From Gigantopelta aegis (taxonomy: Eukaryota > Mollusca > Gastropoda > Neomphalida > Peltospiridae), in assembly GCF_016097555.1 (NCBI RefSeq), contig NC_054708.1, forward strand, positions 20,066,460 through 20,130,459: DNA of 64,000 bases. Reading direction: 5' to 3'. A model generated the notes under the pieces. That model did not search any database and was not told the origin of the DNA. It was given only the letters and a program-made list of their open reading frames with translations. Within the stretch, counting starts at the first letter, position 1, and each line of letters opens with the position of its first letter. Below are positions 1 through 9,964 of the stretch, one piece after another. The position numbers and the translations under genes were made by a program.

Positions 1-234
1 AGTTGAGTTGACAAATGTCAAGTGAATCTGGTGTAGGCCTACCGTACTGCCTCGATGACCATCCTTCACCCTGACTTTGACGCTAGCTAAACCCTCCAAC
101 GCTGACATAATATTATATACTCACTGATTGTAAATCTTGAAATTGTACCTCTGTGGTGGAATTAATTTCACTCATTATTTTGTCCATTCCTTGCTGCTTC
201 TTCTTCTATGATAATTTCTTTCTTTGTTCACATA

Positions 235-440
235 CAGAGTCGGATTTGGGGGGGGGGGGGGGGGGGGGGGGGGCATGGGCCCGACCCCCTCCTACATTTT
301 GAGACAGTTATAGTTTTATTATATATTAATTTTTAAATTTATTTTTTACAATCCCCCTCCAAACCTCCCCCAAAGTTCCCTTGGCATTCCGCCTCAAGTC
401 ATTGGTGCCCCCCTAAATTGATTTTTTGGATCCGCCACTG
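235..440. mobile_element. Short hAT-like MITE with poly-G tract
   Basis: The ends form short imperfect inverted repeats: CAGAGTCGGATTTGG at the left, and CAGTGGCGGATCCAA read inward from the right. Ends of the CAGTGGCGGATCC type are common in non-autonomous animal hAT-like elements. A G run of about 26 bases lies just inside the left end. No clean target duplication is visible and there is no coding capacity. Confidence 0.45.
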
Positions 441-1195
441 ACATATTTTCTTCATATGCCAGATAAAGGAACGAAATGTACAATAACGTATGGTGTACTG
501 TTGCATTATATCTTCCATGTCAGTTATTGAAGGCATCCTAGCATCATCATCTCTCTTTGTTGATATATTATGAGTTAGTGGTCAGTTCTTGAATTTGCGT
601 TTTATAACATTTCTCAGACTACGATCTTGAACTATCCCTCAAACCTTTCTGCCATATTCTGCAATGTTTCAGTCAACCATAAATTGTTTTTCTATTGTTC
701 TTTCTGTCTTGGGGTAAACGTCTAAAAAGTCCAATCAAAGCAATATTTAAAGTTACAATTTCACCTGCACTGTTCTTTTAGTCAACTGAAGACCTTTTTT
801 TCAGGTTTGCCCTATATTGCGTTCTACTTATAAGCTTGGCACCCATGAAACAGTTTTTGTTTTGTTTGATATTCGTGAAAATTTTTTTTCACTTAAGCTG
901 TTAATAAAAAATAATGAAATTACACGCTAACCTGTAGAAAATGTAATATTTTTAGTGATGTCTGAAAGTGTCATTTTCGTGTTCTCTGACCAGAAAACCC
1001 ATATATTGATATATTACATGGAGTGTAGGATCTAAAAACTACAAAATACACGAAATGATATGAAATATGGCGGTCATTTTGAATACATTTAAGTCCCGGA
1101 TATAGTTATCTAATGTAGAAAAAGTATTTATAGATGCTCATGCAGTTTTTAATTTAGCCCTAGATCACTTACAGGTTCTGGAGTAAAACGTTTAT
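441..1195. other. AT-rich sequence, nothing recognised
   Basis: No open frame of note, no recognisable repeat end, no RNA gene. It is probably old intergenic or intronic sequence. Confidence 0.5.
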
Positions 1196-1500
1196 TTAAA
1201 GGGATTGTCACGAGTTTACAGCCATTGTAAGATGTTTTTGACTAACAGAGCCTTTTTGGTGACAACTATTACAAACTAATTACATCTCTCGTGTTTGTAA
1301 GTAAGTGTTTTCCAATGTGAATGCGGTCGTATCAAGATTGTTTTGGGGGTTTTCGTAATATAATTTACAAAATTATTAAGATGTAAAATCCGGTTTGGTT
1401 TACTACAAACATTAGGGCGACAATAAACACCTTGTTTATACAGATATTAATATTCTAAATAGGAAAATATCTTTAATATGTAATTTTAATCATCAAAAAA
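1196..1500. mobile_element. Degenerate TTAA-flanked MITE fragment
   Basis: Begins TTAAAGGGA and continues with the string ATTGTAAGATGTTTTTGACTA, closely matching the left half of better-preserved copies at 46910-47300 and 28178-28527. The right end is not recognisable. Non-coding. Confidence 0.5.
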
Positions 1501-1502
1501 AG

Positions 1503-1815
1503 GTTTGTTTTGTTTAACGACACATCTAGAGCACATTGATTAATTAATCATCGGCTATTGGATGTCAAACATATGGTAATTCTGACTAATTCCATAAGAG
1601 GAAACCCGCTACATTTTTTTCTAACGCAGCAAGGGATCTTTTATAGCACCATCCCAACGACAGGATAGCACATACTACGGCCTTTGATATACCAGTCGTG
1701 GTGCACTGGTTGGAACGAGAAAAAACAATCAGTTGAATGGATCCACCAAGGTGGTTCGATCCTGCGACGCAAGCACCTCAAGCGAACACTCAACAGACGG
1801 AGCTAAATTCCGCCC
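1503..1815 (-). mobile_element. tRNA-type SINE, head C with tail II
   Basis: On the minus strand this reads: tRNA-like head with a TTAGCT A-box-like start and a GGATCGAACC B box, shared central domain (AGCAAGGGATCTTTTATA on the plus strand), then tail II (plus-strand AACGACAC..CTAGAGCACATTGAT). Head C is a different tRNA-like sequence from heads A and B found elsewhere in this window. Confidence 0.7.
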
Positions 1816-2309
1816 CTTCATCAAAAAGGATCTGTCATAAACATGCTACAATAACACCAAACGTAGGACAAACTTTAGATAAACATGTAAAATACGTGTA
1901 ATCTTAAGAAAAATATTTAGGTTTGAATGTTACTGTTTTCTTAGGCCTTTAAACAACAACAACAAAATAATATTTAAAAATACCACACCAGCAAACCAAA
2001 TATATTTCGTATGAAGAAATCAAATGTCAAAGCTGCATATATAATTATTGCTTCCCGCCAAACTATTTATTAACCTTTGCTTTGAAATGTAAACATTATA
2101 CATCCATCTATATGACCATAGAATAACAACTAAATAATTTAATTTTCTAGTAGAAAAAAAATAAAAAAAAAATCTTTTGGACCAACGGAATTGGGCGCAT
2201 CCAGTTTTGTCGAACACTTACTTTACTCTAACGTCATGTTAGGCTGATGTTATCGACAAGTCTGTTGTATTTGTGCAACGTATTTATTTATTATCTCTGA
2301 AAAGGTTAT

Positions 2310-2570
2310 AGGGGCGGGACGTAGGCCAGTGGTACAGCGTTCGCTCGATGCGCGGTCGGTCTGGGATCGATCCTCGTCGGTGGGCCCATTGGGCTATTTT
2401 TCGTTCCAGCCAGTGCACCACGACTGGTACATCAAACATCGTGGTATGTACTACCTTGTCTGTTGGATGGTGTAATATCTGTGTGGTCCTTAACCATATG
2501 TCTGACGCCATATAACCGTAAATAAAATATGTTGAGTGTGTCGTAAAATAAAACATTTCTTTCTGAAAAG
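2310..2570 (+). mobile_element. tRNA-type SINE, head A with tail I
   Basis: Starts GGGGCGGGACGTAG (A-box side), has GGGATCGATCC (B box), then the conserved CCAGTGCACCACGACTGG block and tail I ending TGTCGTAAAATAAAACATTTC. It lacks the middle of the central domain. Confidence 0.75.
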
Positions 2571-2577
2571 GTTACAG

Positions 2578-2815
2578 GTTGCTTTGTTTAACGACACCAC
2601 TAGAGCATATTGATTTATTAATCATAGGCTATTGGATGTCAATCATTTGATAATTTCTGAGATATAGTCTTAAAGAGGAAACCCGCTAAAAAATTTCATT
2701 AGTAGCAAATGATTCTTTATATGCACCATTTTTCATTCACTTTCCCACATGTTTACAGGATAAGCACATGCCATTTGATATACCAGTCATAGGATACTAA
2801 TTGGAATAGGAAAGC
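2578..2815 (-). mobile_element. SINE fragment, tail II plus central domain
   Basis: The plus strand starts with the tail II signature AACGACACCACTAGAGCA and runs through the central domain to a degraded CAGTCATAGGATACTAATTGG. The tRNA-like head is missing. Confidence 0.65.
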
Positions 2816-2906
2816 TACCCATCTATGCTCATTCTACATTATTCCATAGCCTTGTAATAGATTGTTAGTGTTACACCAGCTGTGAAGCACCGACTGCAAT
2901 AAGGAA

Positions 2907-3207
2907 GGAACTGTTTTATTTAACGACGCACTCAACACATTTTATTTACGGTTATATGGCGTCTTACATATGGTTAAAGACCACATAGATATTGAGAGGA
3001 AACCCGCTGTCGCCACATCATGGGCTACTCTTTTCGATTAGCAGCAAGGGATCTTTTATATGCACCACCTCACAGGATGGCACATACCACGGCCTTTGAT
3101 ATACCAGTCGTGGTGCACTAGCTAGAACGAGAAATAGCCCAATGGGCCAACCGACGGGAGTCGATCCTAGACCGACTGCGGATCAAGTGAGCGCTTTACC
3201 ACTTGTC
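2907..3207 (-). mobile_element. tRNA-type SINE, head A with tail I
   Basis: The plus strand opens with tail I (TTTTATTTAACGACGCACTC), passes through the full central domain and ends in head A, with the B box at GAGTCGATCCTAGACCGAC. Confidence 0.75.
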
Positions 3208-3280
3208 TCTGAAAGCCATATCTAGCTGCTGACCGTCAACTTTCCAGAATTAATAAATTCGCCTATTTCATTTTTTTTTT

Positions 3281-3311
<31 letters not shown>

Positions 3312-3315
3312 GTGG

Positions 3316-3650
3316 GGGGGATAACTCAGTGGTAAAGCGTTCGTTTGTTGCGCGGTCGGTCTAGGATCGATCCCCGTCGGTGGACCCATTGAGCTATTTA
3401 TCGTTCCAGCCAGTGCTCCACAACTGGTGTATAACAAAGGCAGTGGTTTGTACTATCCTGTCTATGGGATGGTGCATACAAAAGATCTATTGTTGCTAAT
3501 CGAAAAAGAGTAGCCCATGAAGTGGCGACAGCGGGTTTCCTCTTTCAATATCTGTGTGGTCCTTAACCACATGTCTGACGCCATATAACCGTATATAAAA
3601 TTTGTTAAATGCGTCGTTAAATAAAACATTTCCTTCCTTCCTTCTTTTTT
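3316..3650 (+). mobile_element. tRNA-type SINE, head A with tail I
   Basis: Head A (AACTCAGTGGTAAAGCG A box; GGATCGATCCCCG B box), central domain and tail I ending in a TTCCTTCC simple tail. It is preceded by poly-T and poly-G runs at about 3270-3318. Confidence 0.75.
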
Positions 3651-4118
3651 AACGTTATAAGACACGAATCCAGTATTGTTTACATCATATGCAAGCACAC
3701 TACAGTTCAGATATTCCCAAGCTGTTGTGTGGGATCGATTCGTCTCTAGTTATTTAACACCAAATGTAATAATAGTGAAATATGGCACTTTGTATTTTGC
3801 ATCTAATATTTCATACAGAGGCTAATTATCAGGACGTAAGCTTATAGGGTGTATACTACCAAATCAAATTCCATAGACGACAATATTAACATATGTGGCT
3901 GAAACTCCTACCTGCAGCGTATCAATCGACATAAACGCCACGGATATAGATACTATTATCCTGTTCATTCTATAGTGCGTTTCAAACTAATGTTCGGTTC
4001 TATCGTCCTATCCGCACAAATCGTAGTATGACCTATATTTAAGAAAATATCTGTAAACATGAAGCAGGCGCATCAAATATTATAATTATATTGAAGAATA
4101 CACAAGCGCGCGCGCTGA

Positions 4119-4120
<2 letters not shown>

Positions 4121-4190
<70 letters not shown>
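4121..4190. repeat. (GA)n microsatellite
   Basis: About 35 uninterrupted GA dinucleotides. Frames open across it are simple-repeat artefacts. Confidence 0.95.
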
Positions 4191-4192
<2 letters not shown>

Positions 4193-4305
4193 GTCATTTA
4201 TGTAACGACGCACTCAACATATTTTAATCTATGGTTATATGGTTATAGGGAGAGAAAGAAAGAAAGAAGTGTTTTATTTAACGACGCACTCAACACAGAC
4301 TGAAA
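4193..4305 (-). mobile_element. SINE tail I fragments
   Basis: Two short pieces of tail I (AACGACGCACTCAACA) separated by a purine-rich stretch. The second abuts the start of the copy 1 fossil's inverted-repeat-like sequence. Confidence 0.5.
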
Positions 4306-4312
4306 CCCTTAG

Positions 4313-4400
4313 ACTGGCCTACTGTACCGTGTGCAACGTCCTACTGACCCGACCCTGACCTACTTAGACCGGCCCCTGACCTACTTAGCCCGGCCCCGAC
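4313..4400. repeat. Left inverted counterpart of copy 1 subterminal repeats
   Basis: Reads CTACTGTACCGTGTGCAACG followed by GACCTACTTAGACCGGCCCC. This is the reverse complement, with few changes, of 9973-10045. Such inverted subterminal repeats fit the long terminal inverted repeats of Polinton-type elements. Confidence 0.7.
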
Positions 4401-4416
4401 CCGTCGTACTTAGCAA

Positions 4417-4560
4417 CGCCCGTGCTATCCTGTCTGTGGGATCCCTTGCTACTAATGGGAAACTGTAGCGGGTTTCCTCTCTAAAACTGTCCAAAAGTAT
4501 GTTTCACATCCAATAGGCAATGATTCATAAATCGAGGTGCTCTAGTGGTGTCGTTAACCT
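4417..4560 (+). mobile_element. SINE fragment, tail II
   Basis: Central domain (CTATCCTGTCTGTGGGATCC) followed by tail II ending CTCTAGTGGTGTCGTTAAC. The head is missing. It lies within the left part of the copy 1 fossil. Confidence 0.6.
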
Positions 4561-5086
4561 ACCACATCTAAGGACTCGGCCCGACGCCAGGTAGTGTGTT
4601 TAATTTTAGCGCACTGAATGATGAATGGTTATCACTGTTTACATCCGGGAAGCGGTGGTATCCTATTTTATTGTTGGTGGCAATACTGAACTAGAAGTTA
4701 CATTCTTAAAGACGTGAAATAAGAAATGATTTAAATGGTGTAAAATAGAATTCTCGCTCTACCCTATCTGATAGCGCATTCACAAGATTATTATGAACTA
4801 ACCTATTTCGTCACTTCATTCCGCGCTTCGCCGCTCGCACATATAACGGTTTAAATGACAGATGATGTTAACATGCTTTTAGTAGTCAAGTGCGAACGAC
4901 TTCGCGTCCAGCACTGAGGGTACGTCGTTCGTATCTCATGTGGGGAAATTATATTTTTCTATTATTTTTTAAACCAAAATAATAATTTATAGTTTGTTTT
5001 TATTTTACTTATTTACTTACTTATTTATTTGTTTATTTATTTATTATGTTACGATTTTTTTTCAAGCAGCCTCTAATAACCCTGTG
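4561..5086. other. No gene seen
   Basis: Unassigned sequence within the left part of copy 1, ending in an AT-rich (TTTA)n-like stretch near 5005-5045. It could be degraded element sequence or host sequence. Confidence 0.4.
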
Positions 5087-5345
5087 GGGACGGGACGTAG
5101 CTCAGTGTTCCCTTGATGTGCGGTCGGTCTGGTATATATCCAGCCAATGCTCCACAACTGGACAACGGTATGTACTATCCTGTCTGTGGGATGGTGTAGG
5201 ATCCCTTGCTGCTATTCAAAAAGAGTAGCCCATGCAGTGGCGACAGCGGGTTTTCTCTCTCTCAATGGTCCTTAACCATATGTCCGTATAACCGTAAATA
5301 CAATGTGTTGAGTGCGTCGTTAAATAAAACATTTCTTTCTTTCTT
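5087..5345 (+). mobile_element. SINE, head A with tail I, degraded
   Basis: Begins GGGACGGGACGTAGCTCAG, followed by a shortened B-box area and tail I ending GTGCGTCGTTAAATAAAACA. A partial second tail follows at about 5345-5395. Confidence 0.65.
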
Positions 5346-5567
5346 GTATAACCATAAATAAAATATGTTGAGTAAATAAAACATTTCCTTCCTCGTAAAA
5401 TAAAGATTAATTGAACACAAATATTTTTATTTTGTTTTAGCCATAGGAAAAGAAAGACATATTTGTCTCGAAGAAAGGAATGTTTGTTAAGAAGAAAGGC
5501 ATATGTGTTAAGGAGAAGAAAGGAATATTTGTTAAGGAGAAGAAAGGAATGTTTGTTAAGGGAAGAA

Positions 5568-5569
<2 letters not shown>

Positions 5570-5608
<39 letters not shown>
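5570..5608. repeat. (TG)n microsatellite
   Basis: About 19 TG units. It follows a purine-rich tandem stretch of AAGAAAGGAATRTTTGTTAAG units at about 5470-5570. Confidence 0.9.
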
Positions 5609-5610
<2 letters not shown>

Positions 5611-5769
5611 AGAAAGATCCCCAGCCCATTGCTTTGAAGAAAGAACGCGTGACTGCAACTGAACGCTCCAACCTAAACTATGATCTTTTTAACTACATTT
5701 TAAACACAAGTATTTCCCTAGAGTACAAGCCTTTTTACAGGGCTTTTTTAATTACCAAATAGGTAAATA

Positions 5770-5885
5770 CAGTGGTCGATCTAGGATCGATCCCCGTCGG
5801 TGGCCCATTAAGCTATAGCCAACTAGTGTATTATGTCTGGTATATCAAAGATCGTGGTATGTTCTGTCTTGTACACACAGCTCTT
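5770..5885 (+). mobile_element. SINE head A fragment
   Basis: Contains CGATCTAGGATCGATCCCCG and TATCAAAGATCGTGGTATGT. The A-box end and the tail are missing. Confidence 0.55.
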
Positions 5886-6075
5886 GCTACTATAAAGTAG
5901 CGGTAGTAATATCCAATCACAAATCTAGTCATAGAGTAAAAAACACAAAAAACAAACGCAATGGTTTGGTTTTTCATTTATTTCTAAATTACAAATCACT
6001 GACACATATATAAAATGGACACACACTGGGTTACATCGAGAGGCCTTAAGGGCGACATGTGAATAATATGAGTGT

Positions 6076-7943
6076 TCATTTCTCTTCATCATCGTCGTCC
6101 TCCTCATCGTCGGTATCGTCGTCGTCTTGTTCATCCAAATATTCGCCGATCCATGAACGATACTGATTTAATTTAGAACGAATCTGTGGTCTCACATCTT
6201 TGTCTGGATTCACAAACTGTAAAAATTTTCTGGTGTTGGGACCTTTGTCAAAGTAATGCATATAGGTCAGGAAGCGAGAGTACGTGTCTTTAAATAACTT
6301 CCATTGCAATGTCTTCATGTTTCTTTCAATGGCATCTTGGGACATGTTTTTTTCTTCGTAGCGTTTCCTCTTGTTTTGGAGATAGTCACGATTGATGTCG
6401 AATACACGTTCCACCATGAGACGAATGCCTTCGTTTTCCAGGTCGGGCGACGGCTCTTCTTCTTTTTTTCATTTCCCTCCTCGCACGTTTTCACGTGTCG
6501 CTGCAAGTCGCTTCCGTCTTTAAAGACCAGACCACACGTATCGTAAGACTGCATTCTCTTGACTTTTTTCAGATAGGGTTCTACCTCATCATCTTCTTCG
6601 TCGTCACTTTCGTAGGCGGGTATGCCTGGTAGTTTTCTCTTGAATGCGTTTCTTTGCATGATTTGCATGTAGAGCTCTTTCTTCGTCGGTGGCTGCAACT
6701 CTTCTGAGACATTCGCCGTTACGTTCGTGCTTTTATACCATTCGGACGGCCCCGTCTCTAAACCATTAGGCCGAAGACGCCAATGTTCGGGCGTGGTCGG
6801 TTTCAAGTCCACCAAGAGATGTCCGTAGGGCCTGTGGGTAGCTTCCTCAAACTGATGCATGAAATGACGAGTATTTCCAGGATACATCTGCCGTGCCAAA
6901 GTCAGAACTTGCTGCTTGTCGATGGGGTTGTTGAACAGCGCTAGATAATGGCAGTTTCTTCTCTGTGTCGGGTCCTTGCTGTGATACAAGTTCTGGTTGA
7001 TGGCAATCACAGAGAGGTTTCTGTGGTGACTTCCTTCTGTGAACAGGTCGGTGATGCGAGGGTCTTTTCCAGCTGTAGACATCAAGTCGTCCAACACGAT
7101 GAGATTTCTGACTCTCGAATCCAAATAACGATCCTTTTCCAAATTCTCGGGTATGCCTTGAACAAATTTCACTCGAGCAACCATTTTGATCGTATCATAG
7201 AGGGGTTGCCATCGTTTGTAGAGCCAGATGATGCGATGGGGAGGCGGCTGGATTTTACCATCCCTCAGCAGTTTGTACAACAAAACTGTCTTTCCACACG
7301 ACGTGGGTCCCGACACGATCATGGTGAACGGATGTAACAATCTTAGGGGCTGCTGCTGCAGCGGAGCAGGAGCTATAGGAGCCCTATGAGCAGGAGCTAT
7401 AGGAGCCAGAGGAGCTATATGAGCTAGAGGAGCCAGAGGAGCTATAGGAGCCAGAGGAGCTATAGGAGCCAGAGGAGCTATAGGAGCCAGAGGAGCTATA
7501 GGAGCCCTAGGAGCCAGAGGAGCCATAGGAGCCAGAGGAGCTATAGGAGCCAGAGGAGCTATAGGAGCCCTAGGAGCCAGAGGAGCTATAGGAGCTATAG
7601 GAGCCAGAGGAGCTATAGGAGCCAGAGGAGCTATAGGAGCCCTAGGAGCCAGAGGAGCTATAGGAGCCAGAGGAGCTATAGGAGCCAGAGGAGCTATAGG
7701 AGCTATAGGAGCTATAGGAGCCAGAGGAGCTATAGGAGCCCTAGGAGCCAGAGGAGCTATAGGAGCCAGAGGAGCTATAGGAGCCAGAACAGGAGTTATA
7801 GGAGCCATAGGAGCCTGGAGTTGAGCTGAATGGAAGGTCTTCCAATGACGTAGCATATTTGATGGTTTTGAAAAAGTCTTTGGACATACGGGACACGATC
7901 TTTTGTTCATGACATGTTCCGGAATAAACCAATTCTGATTCAT
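6076..7943 (-). pseudogene. Fossil packaging ATPase gene (Polinton/adintovirus FtsK-HerA type), copy 1
   Basis: In this family the product is the ATPase that drives genome packaging into virus-like particles. The N-terminus carries a C2H2-like finger (C17, C20, H33, H38). An alanine-proline-isoleucine/leucine repeat follows at about residues 44-195. The P-loop domain has a Walker A GPTSCGKT at 212-219 and a Walker B LIVLDD ending at 286. Downstream are the family's conserved TEGSHHRNLS and NCHYLALFNNP blocks, a second cysteine/histidine motif and an acidic tail. A TATAAAAG box lies 58 bases upstream. The gene belongs to a fossil element and appears broken, with about one break. The second copy lies at 15664-16999. 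Confidence 0.75.
7345..7815 (-). repeat. 18-bp tandem repeat coding for alanine-proline-isoleucine/leucine
   Basis: Plus-strand units of roughly ATAGGAGCCAGAGGAGCT, repeated over about 25 units, in frame with the ATPase. They form a low-complexity linker between the zinc-finger-like motif and the P-loop domain. The equivalent tract in copy 2 (15795-16430) is longer and more varied. Confidence 0.85.
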
Positions 7944-8000
7944 GATGTTGATTGTTGAAGTGTTCGACGTGAACTGACGATGTTGAAACTGCCATGCCCC

Positions 8001-8008
8001 CTTTTATA
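8001..8008 (-). promoter_or_regulatory. TATA box of the fossil ATPase gene
   Basis: The minus strand reads TATAAAAGGGGGC, 58 bases before the ATPase start codon. The same box is conserved in copy 2 at 15599-15606. Confidence 0.65.
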
Positions 8009-8014
8009 GCCTTC

Positions 8015-8353
8015 TCAGAAATGCTTCTGCCGTTTCGGGGCTTTCCAACCCGTACCACTTTGTTGTTGTTGTTGTTGTTGTTTCCGTTTCAGATCGGCTT
8101 TGGCTTGCTCTACCACTTGTTGTGTTGGGGAGACCATGACGACTTTGGGTGTCGGGGACTTGTTTTGTTCCTCTTTTTCTTTTTTCCACGTGGGATCGTA
8201 GAGTTCTAGACATCGATCCACACTGTACATGATCTGACTTTCCCCACCACGTTCAATTTCGAAGTGAGGTTGAAGTTTACCTTCTGCCTGCAGTTTATAG
8301 AAACGGGTCCACTTATCCACGTCGGGTACATATAACTTGTACTGGTCTGACAT
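8015..8353 (-). CDS. Small conserved protein of the Polinton-type fossil, copy 1
   Basis: 112 residues, starting MSDQYKLYVPDVDKW. It is rich in lysine and glutamine toward the C-terminus, with a seven-glutamine run encoded by CAA/CAG repeats. No signal peptide or membrane segment is visible. Copy 2 encodes a clearly homologous protein of 113 residues (15262-15603), so this is a real conserved gene of the element rather than a chance frame. I do not recognise a domain. Its position just upstream of the packaging ATPase is where Polinton-type elements often carry small structural or DNA-associated proteins, but that role is inference. The frame looks whole. Confidence 0.65.
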   Translation of the reverse strand: MSDQYKLYVPDVDKWTRFYKLQAEGKLQPHFEIERGGESQIMYSVDRCLELYDPTWKKEKEEQNKSPTPKVVMVSPTQQVVEQAKADLKRKQQQQQQQSGTGWKAPKRQKHF

Positions 8354-8406
8354 GTTGCTCCTCTGAAAGTTCTACCTCAAATGACGAGTTTTCCAAAACT
8401 ATTTTA

Positions 8407-8414
8407 CTTATATA
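8407..8414 (-). promoter_or_regulatory. TATA-like box of the small conserved ORF
   Basis: The minus strand reads TATATAAG, 54 bases before the start codon of the 112-residue ORF. Confidence 0.55.
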
Positions 8415-8689
8415 CCTTATGACGCATAAAGATATGGTACAGGAATGTTTGAATGTGTGTGTGTGATACGTATGACCAGTGTCCCTCCTCCCAAGCACAA
8501 ATCTCATCGTGCGAGCTCCCAAACATAATCGTTACCAAAATATTACCCTTTACCAGTGTTACTACCATAGGGACACGTCCAGAGACACACTCATGGACCC
8601 AGGACATAAATAAGAAAGCAAAACCTGTTATTCACGGTTTTATTCACAACATACAACATGAAAACATAGCACACAAGTGTCTAAAACAT

Positions 8690-9259
8690 TTAATGTATGA
8701 ACAGGTTGTTCACATAAGGACATCTTGGAGAGAGTCTGTAATGTTCCATCACTGGGTCGTCTGTTTTCTTCCATCGGTAGACGCGAAGTCCGCAACAGTA
8801 ACAGGTGATGGCATCGTGGTCTCCCGTGTAGTAGAAACCGGCCTTGGCAAGTTCTTTTGGTTTTTGACGTAATTGTATGGGCCACCGAGCATACGTCAGC
8901 ATCCGGGCATAGAAATGTCTCATTTCGGGATGATGACAGAACAGGTAACGTCTCGAACAGCAGTCTTCTTCATCCCAGGCAGCGTCTGTGTCACGGGCGG
9001 CATCTGTTTGATCTGTGGCTTCTTTGATTTCACCATCTTCATCCATAGTGTCACGTGTAGCATCCGCTTGATCCATGAACTGTTCTTCAGGTTTGCTAGT
9101 CACACATTTGATTGTATGTCTTTCTGAACATTTGCAGACCAAGACGTCGTCCTCGTCGCTGCTGCTGCTGCTACTAAGACTGATCGAATATCCCGATGCC
9201 ATCTTCTTCGTTCCAGATAGAGTGCAACAAGACACAAGAATGTCAGAATCATAAAACAC
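8690..9259 (-). CDS. BIR-domain (IAP-like) protein in the Polinton-type fossil
   Basis: One baculovirus IAP repeat at about residues 113-183 of a 189-residue frame. It shows the AGFYYTG core, the zinc ligands C153, C156, H173 and C180, and the DDPVMEH helix start. The N-terminal half is acidic and serine-rich with a DATRDT/DAARDT repeat. No RING finger is present, so it resembles single-BIR viral IAP relatives. BIR proteins bind caspases or act in cell division; an anti-death role in a virus-like element is inference. A better-placed start may be the internal ATG at 9200-9202 (AAGATGGCA context). It has its own TATA box at 9314-9321. The frame looks whole. It has no counterpart in copy 2. Confidence 0.75.
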   Translation of the reverse strand: MFYDSDILVSCCTLSGTKKMASGYSISLSSSSSSDEDDVLVCKCSERHTIKCVTSKPEEQFMDQADATRDTMDEDGEIKEATDQTDAARDTDAAWDEEDCCSRRYLFCHHPEMRHFYARMLTYARWPIQLRQKPKELAKAGFYYTGDHDAITCYCCGLRVYRWKKTDDPVMEHYRLSPRCPYVNNLFIH

Positions 9260-9313
9260 GTCTGTTCTCTAGCACAGTCACAAAGCAAATGAAGTATAAA
9301 CCATAAATCCATT

Positions 9314-9321
9314 CTTTTATA
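9314..9321 (-). promoter_or_regulatory. TATA box of the BIR-domain gene
   Basis: The minus strand reads GGTATAAAAGAAT, 55 bases before the first ATG of the frame and 112 before the internal ATG at 9202. The longer spacing suits the internal start if transcription begins about 30 bases below the box. Confidence 0.6.
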
Positions 9322-9344
9322 CCTTCATCCAAAACAAAACTCGT

Positions 9345-9884
9345 TCACCACTGGTGACACTCGTTAGGGTTGCAGAAGTTACACTGAAGAAATCCCATCT
9401 GGTTTTGATGGTCGTCTTGCATGGCGCAGGGCACAATCGAGTTCAGCTCTGGTACAAAGTCACACATGACTGTGAAACAGCCTTTCAGTTTCTCCCATTG
9501 TTGTAGAGAAAGGAATATTCCCTTCTTCGAAGGTTTCACGGATTTAGTTTCTTCACACCACCACCACTGACGCAGGTCCACCCCAGCAAAGTTCTTGTCG
9601 ACGCTGACATGGACGTTGGCACCACAGTGTCTGAACAATGTTTCGTCTTTCCTCTGGTTTAATGCTGAAATCGTTTCGTCAATTTGGCTTTTACATTCAC
9701 ACAGTTCGATCCACTGTTTAAGACTAAGGACAATACCTCGCTTGGTGGGGAAAGTTTTCCCCTTGTCACTGTCAAATTTCCTTATGTGAATAGCAGTGTC
9801 CCCTTTCCATAACTTGGCCACCACGTAGACGTTAGTTCCAAGTTCTAGACGACATCTCGCTTCATCACTTGTGGAACAGGCCAT
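9345..9884 (-). CDS. Tandem PC4-like protein in the Polinton-type fossil
   Basis: 179 residues with two PC4-like segments at about 18-61 and 88-133. Each ends in the family's signature turn and helix: RGIVLSLKQWIEL, then KGIFLSLQQWEKL. PC4 (SUB1) domains bind single-stranded DNA and act as transcription coactivators; viral relatives serve in replication or late transcription. Two copies in one chain would give an intramolecular version of the usual dimer, which is inference. The start fits a good context (GAGATGGCC) and lies 64 bases after a TATAAAAAG box. It is the gene closest to the right terminus of copy 1. The frame looks whole. There is no counterpart in copy 2. Confidence 0.65.
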   Translation of the reverse strand: MACSTSDEARCRLELGTNVYVVAKLWKGDTAIHIRKFDSDKGKTFPTKRGIVLSLKQWIELCECKSQIDETISALNQRKDETLFRHCGANVHVSVDKNFAGVDLRQWWWCEETKSVKPSKKGIFLSLQQWEKLKGCFTVMCDFVPELNSIVPCAMQDDHQNQMGFLQCNFCNPNECHQW

Positions 9885-9947
9885 CTCTGGATTGAACGTA
9901 GATCTGATCGTTTTCGGCGAACGAATGACAATGAAACCGTATCTAGC

Positions 9948-9956
9948 CTTTTTATA
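9948..9956 (-). promoter_or_regulatory. TATA box of the PC4-like gene
   Basis: The minus strand reads TATAAAAAG, 64 bases before the ATG at 9884. Confidence 0.6.
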
Positions 9957-9964
9957 CTCTTTCG

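Noticed and set aside
5216-5671. 151-residue minus-strand ORF
   Set aside because: It runs through a TG microsatellite, a purine tandem repeat and a SINE tail; no coherent protein.
6948-7337. 129-residue plus-strand ORF
   Set aside because: It is the antisense shadow of the ATPase P-loop region.
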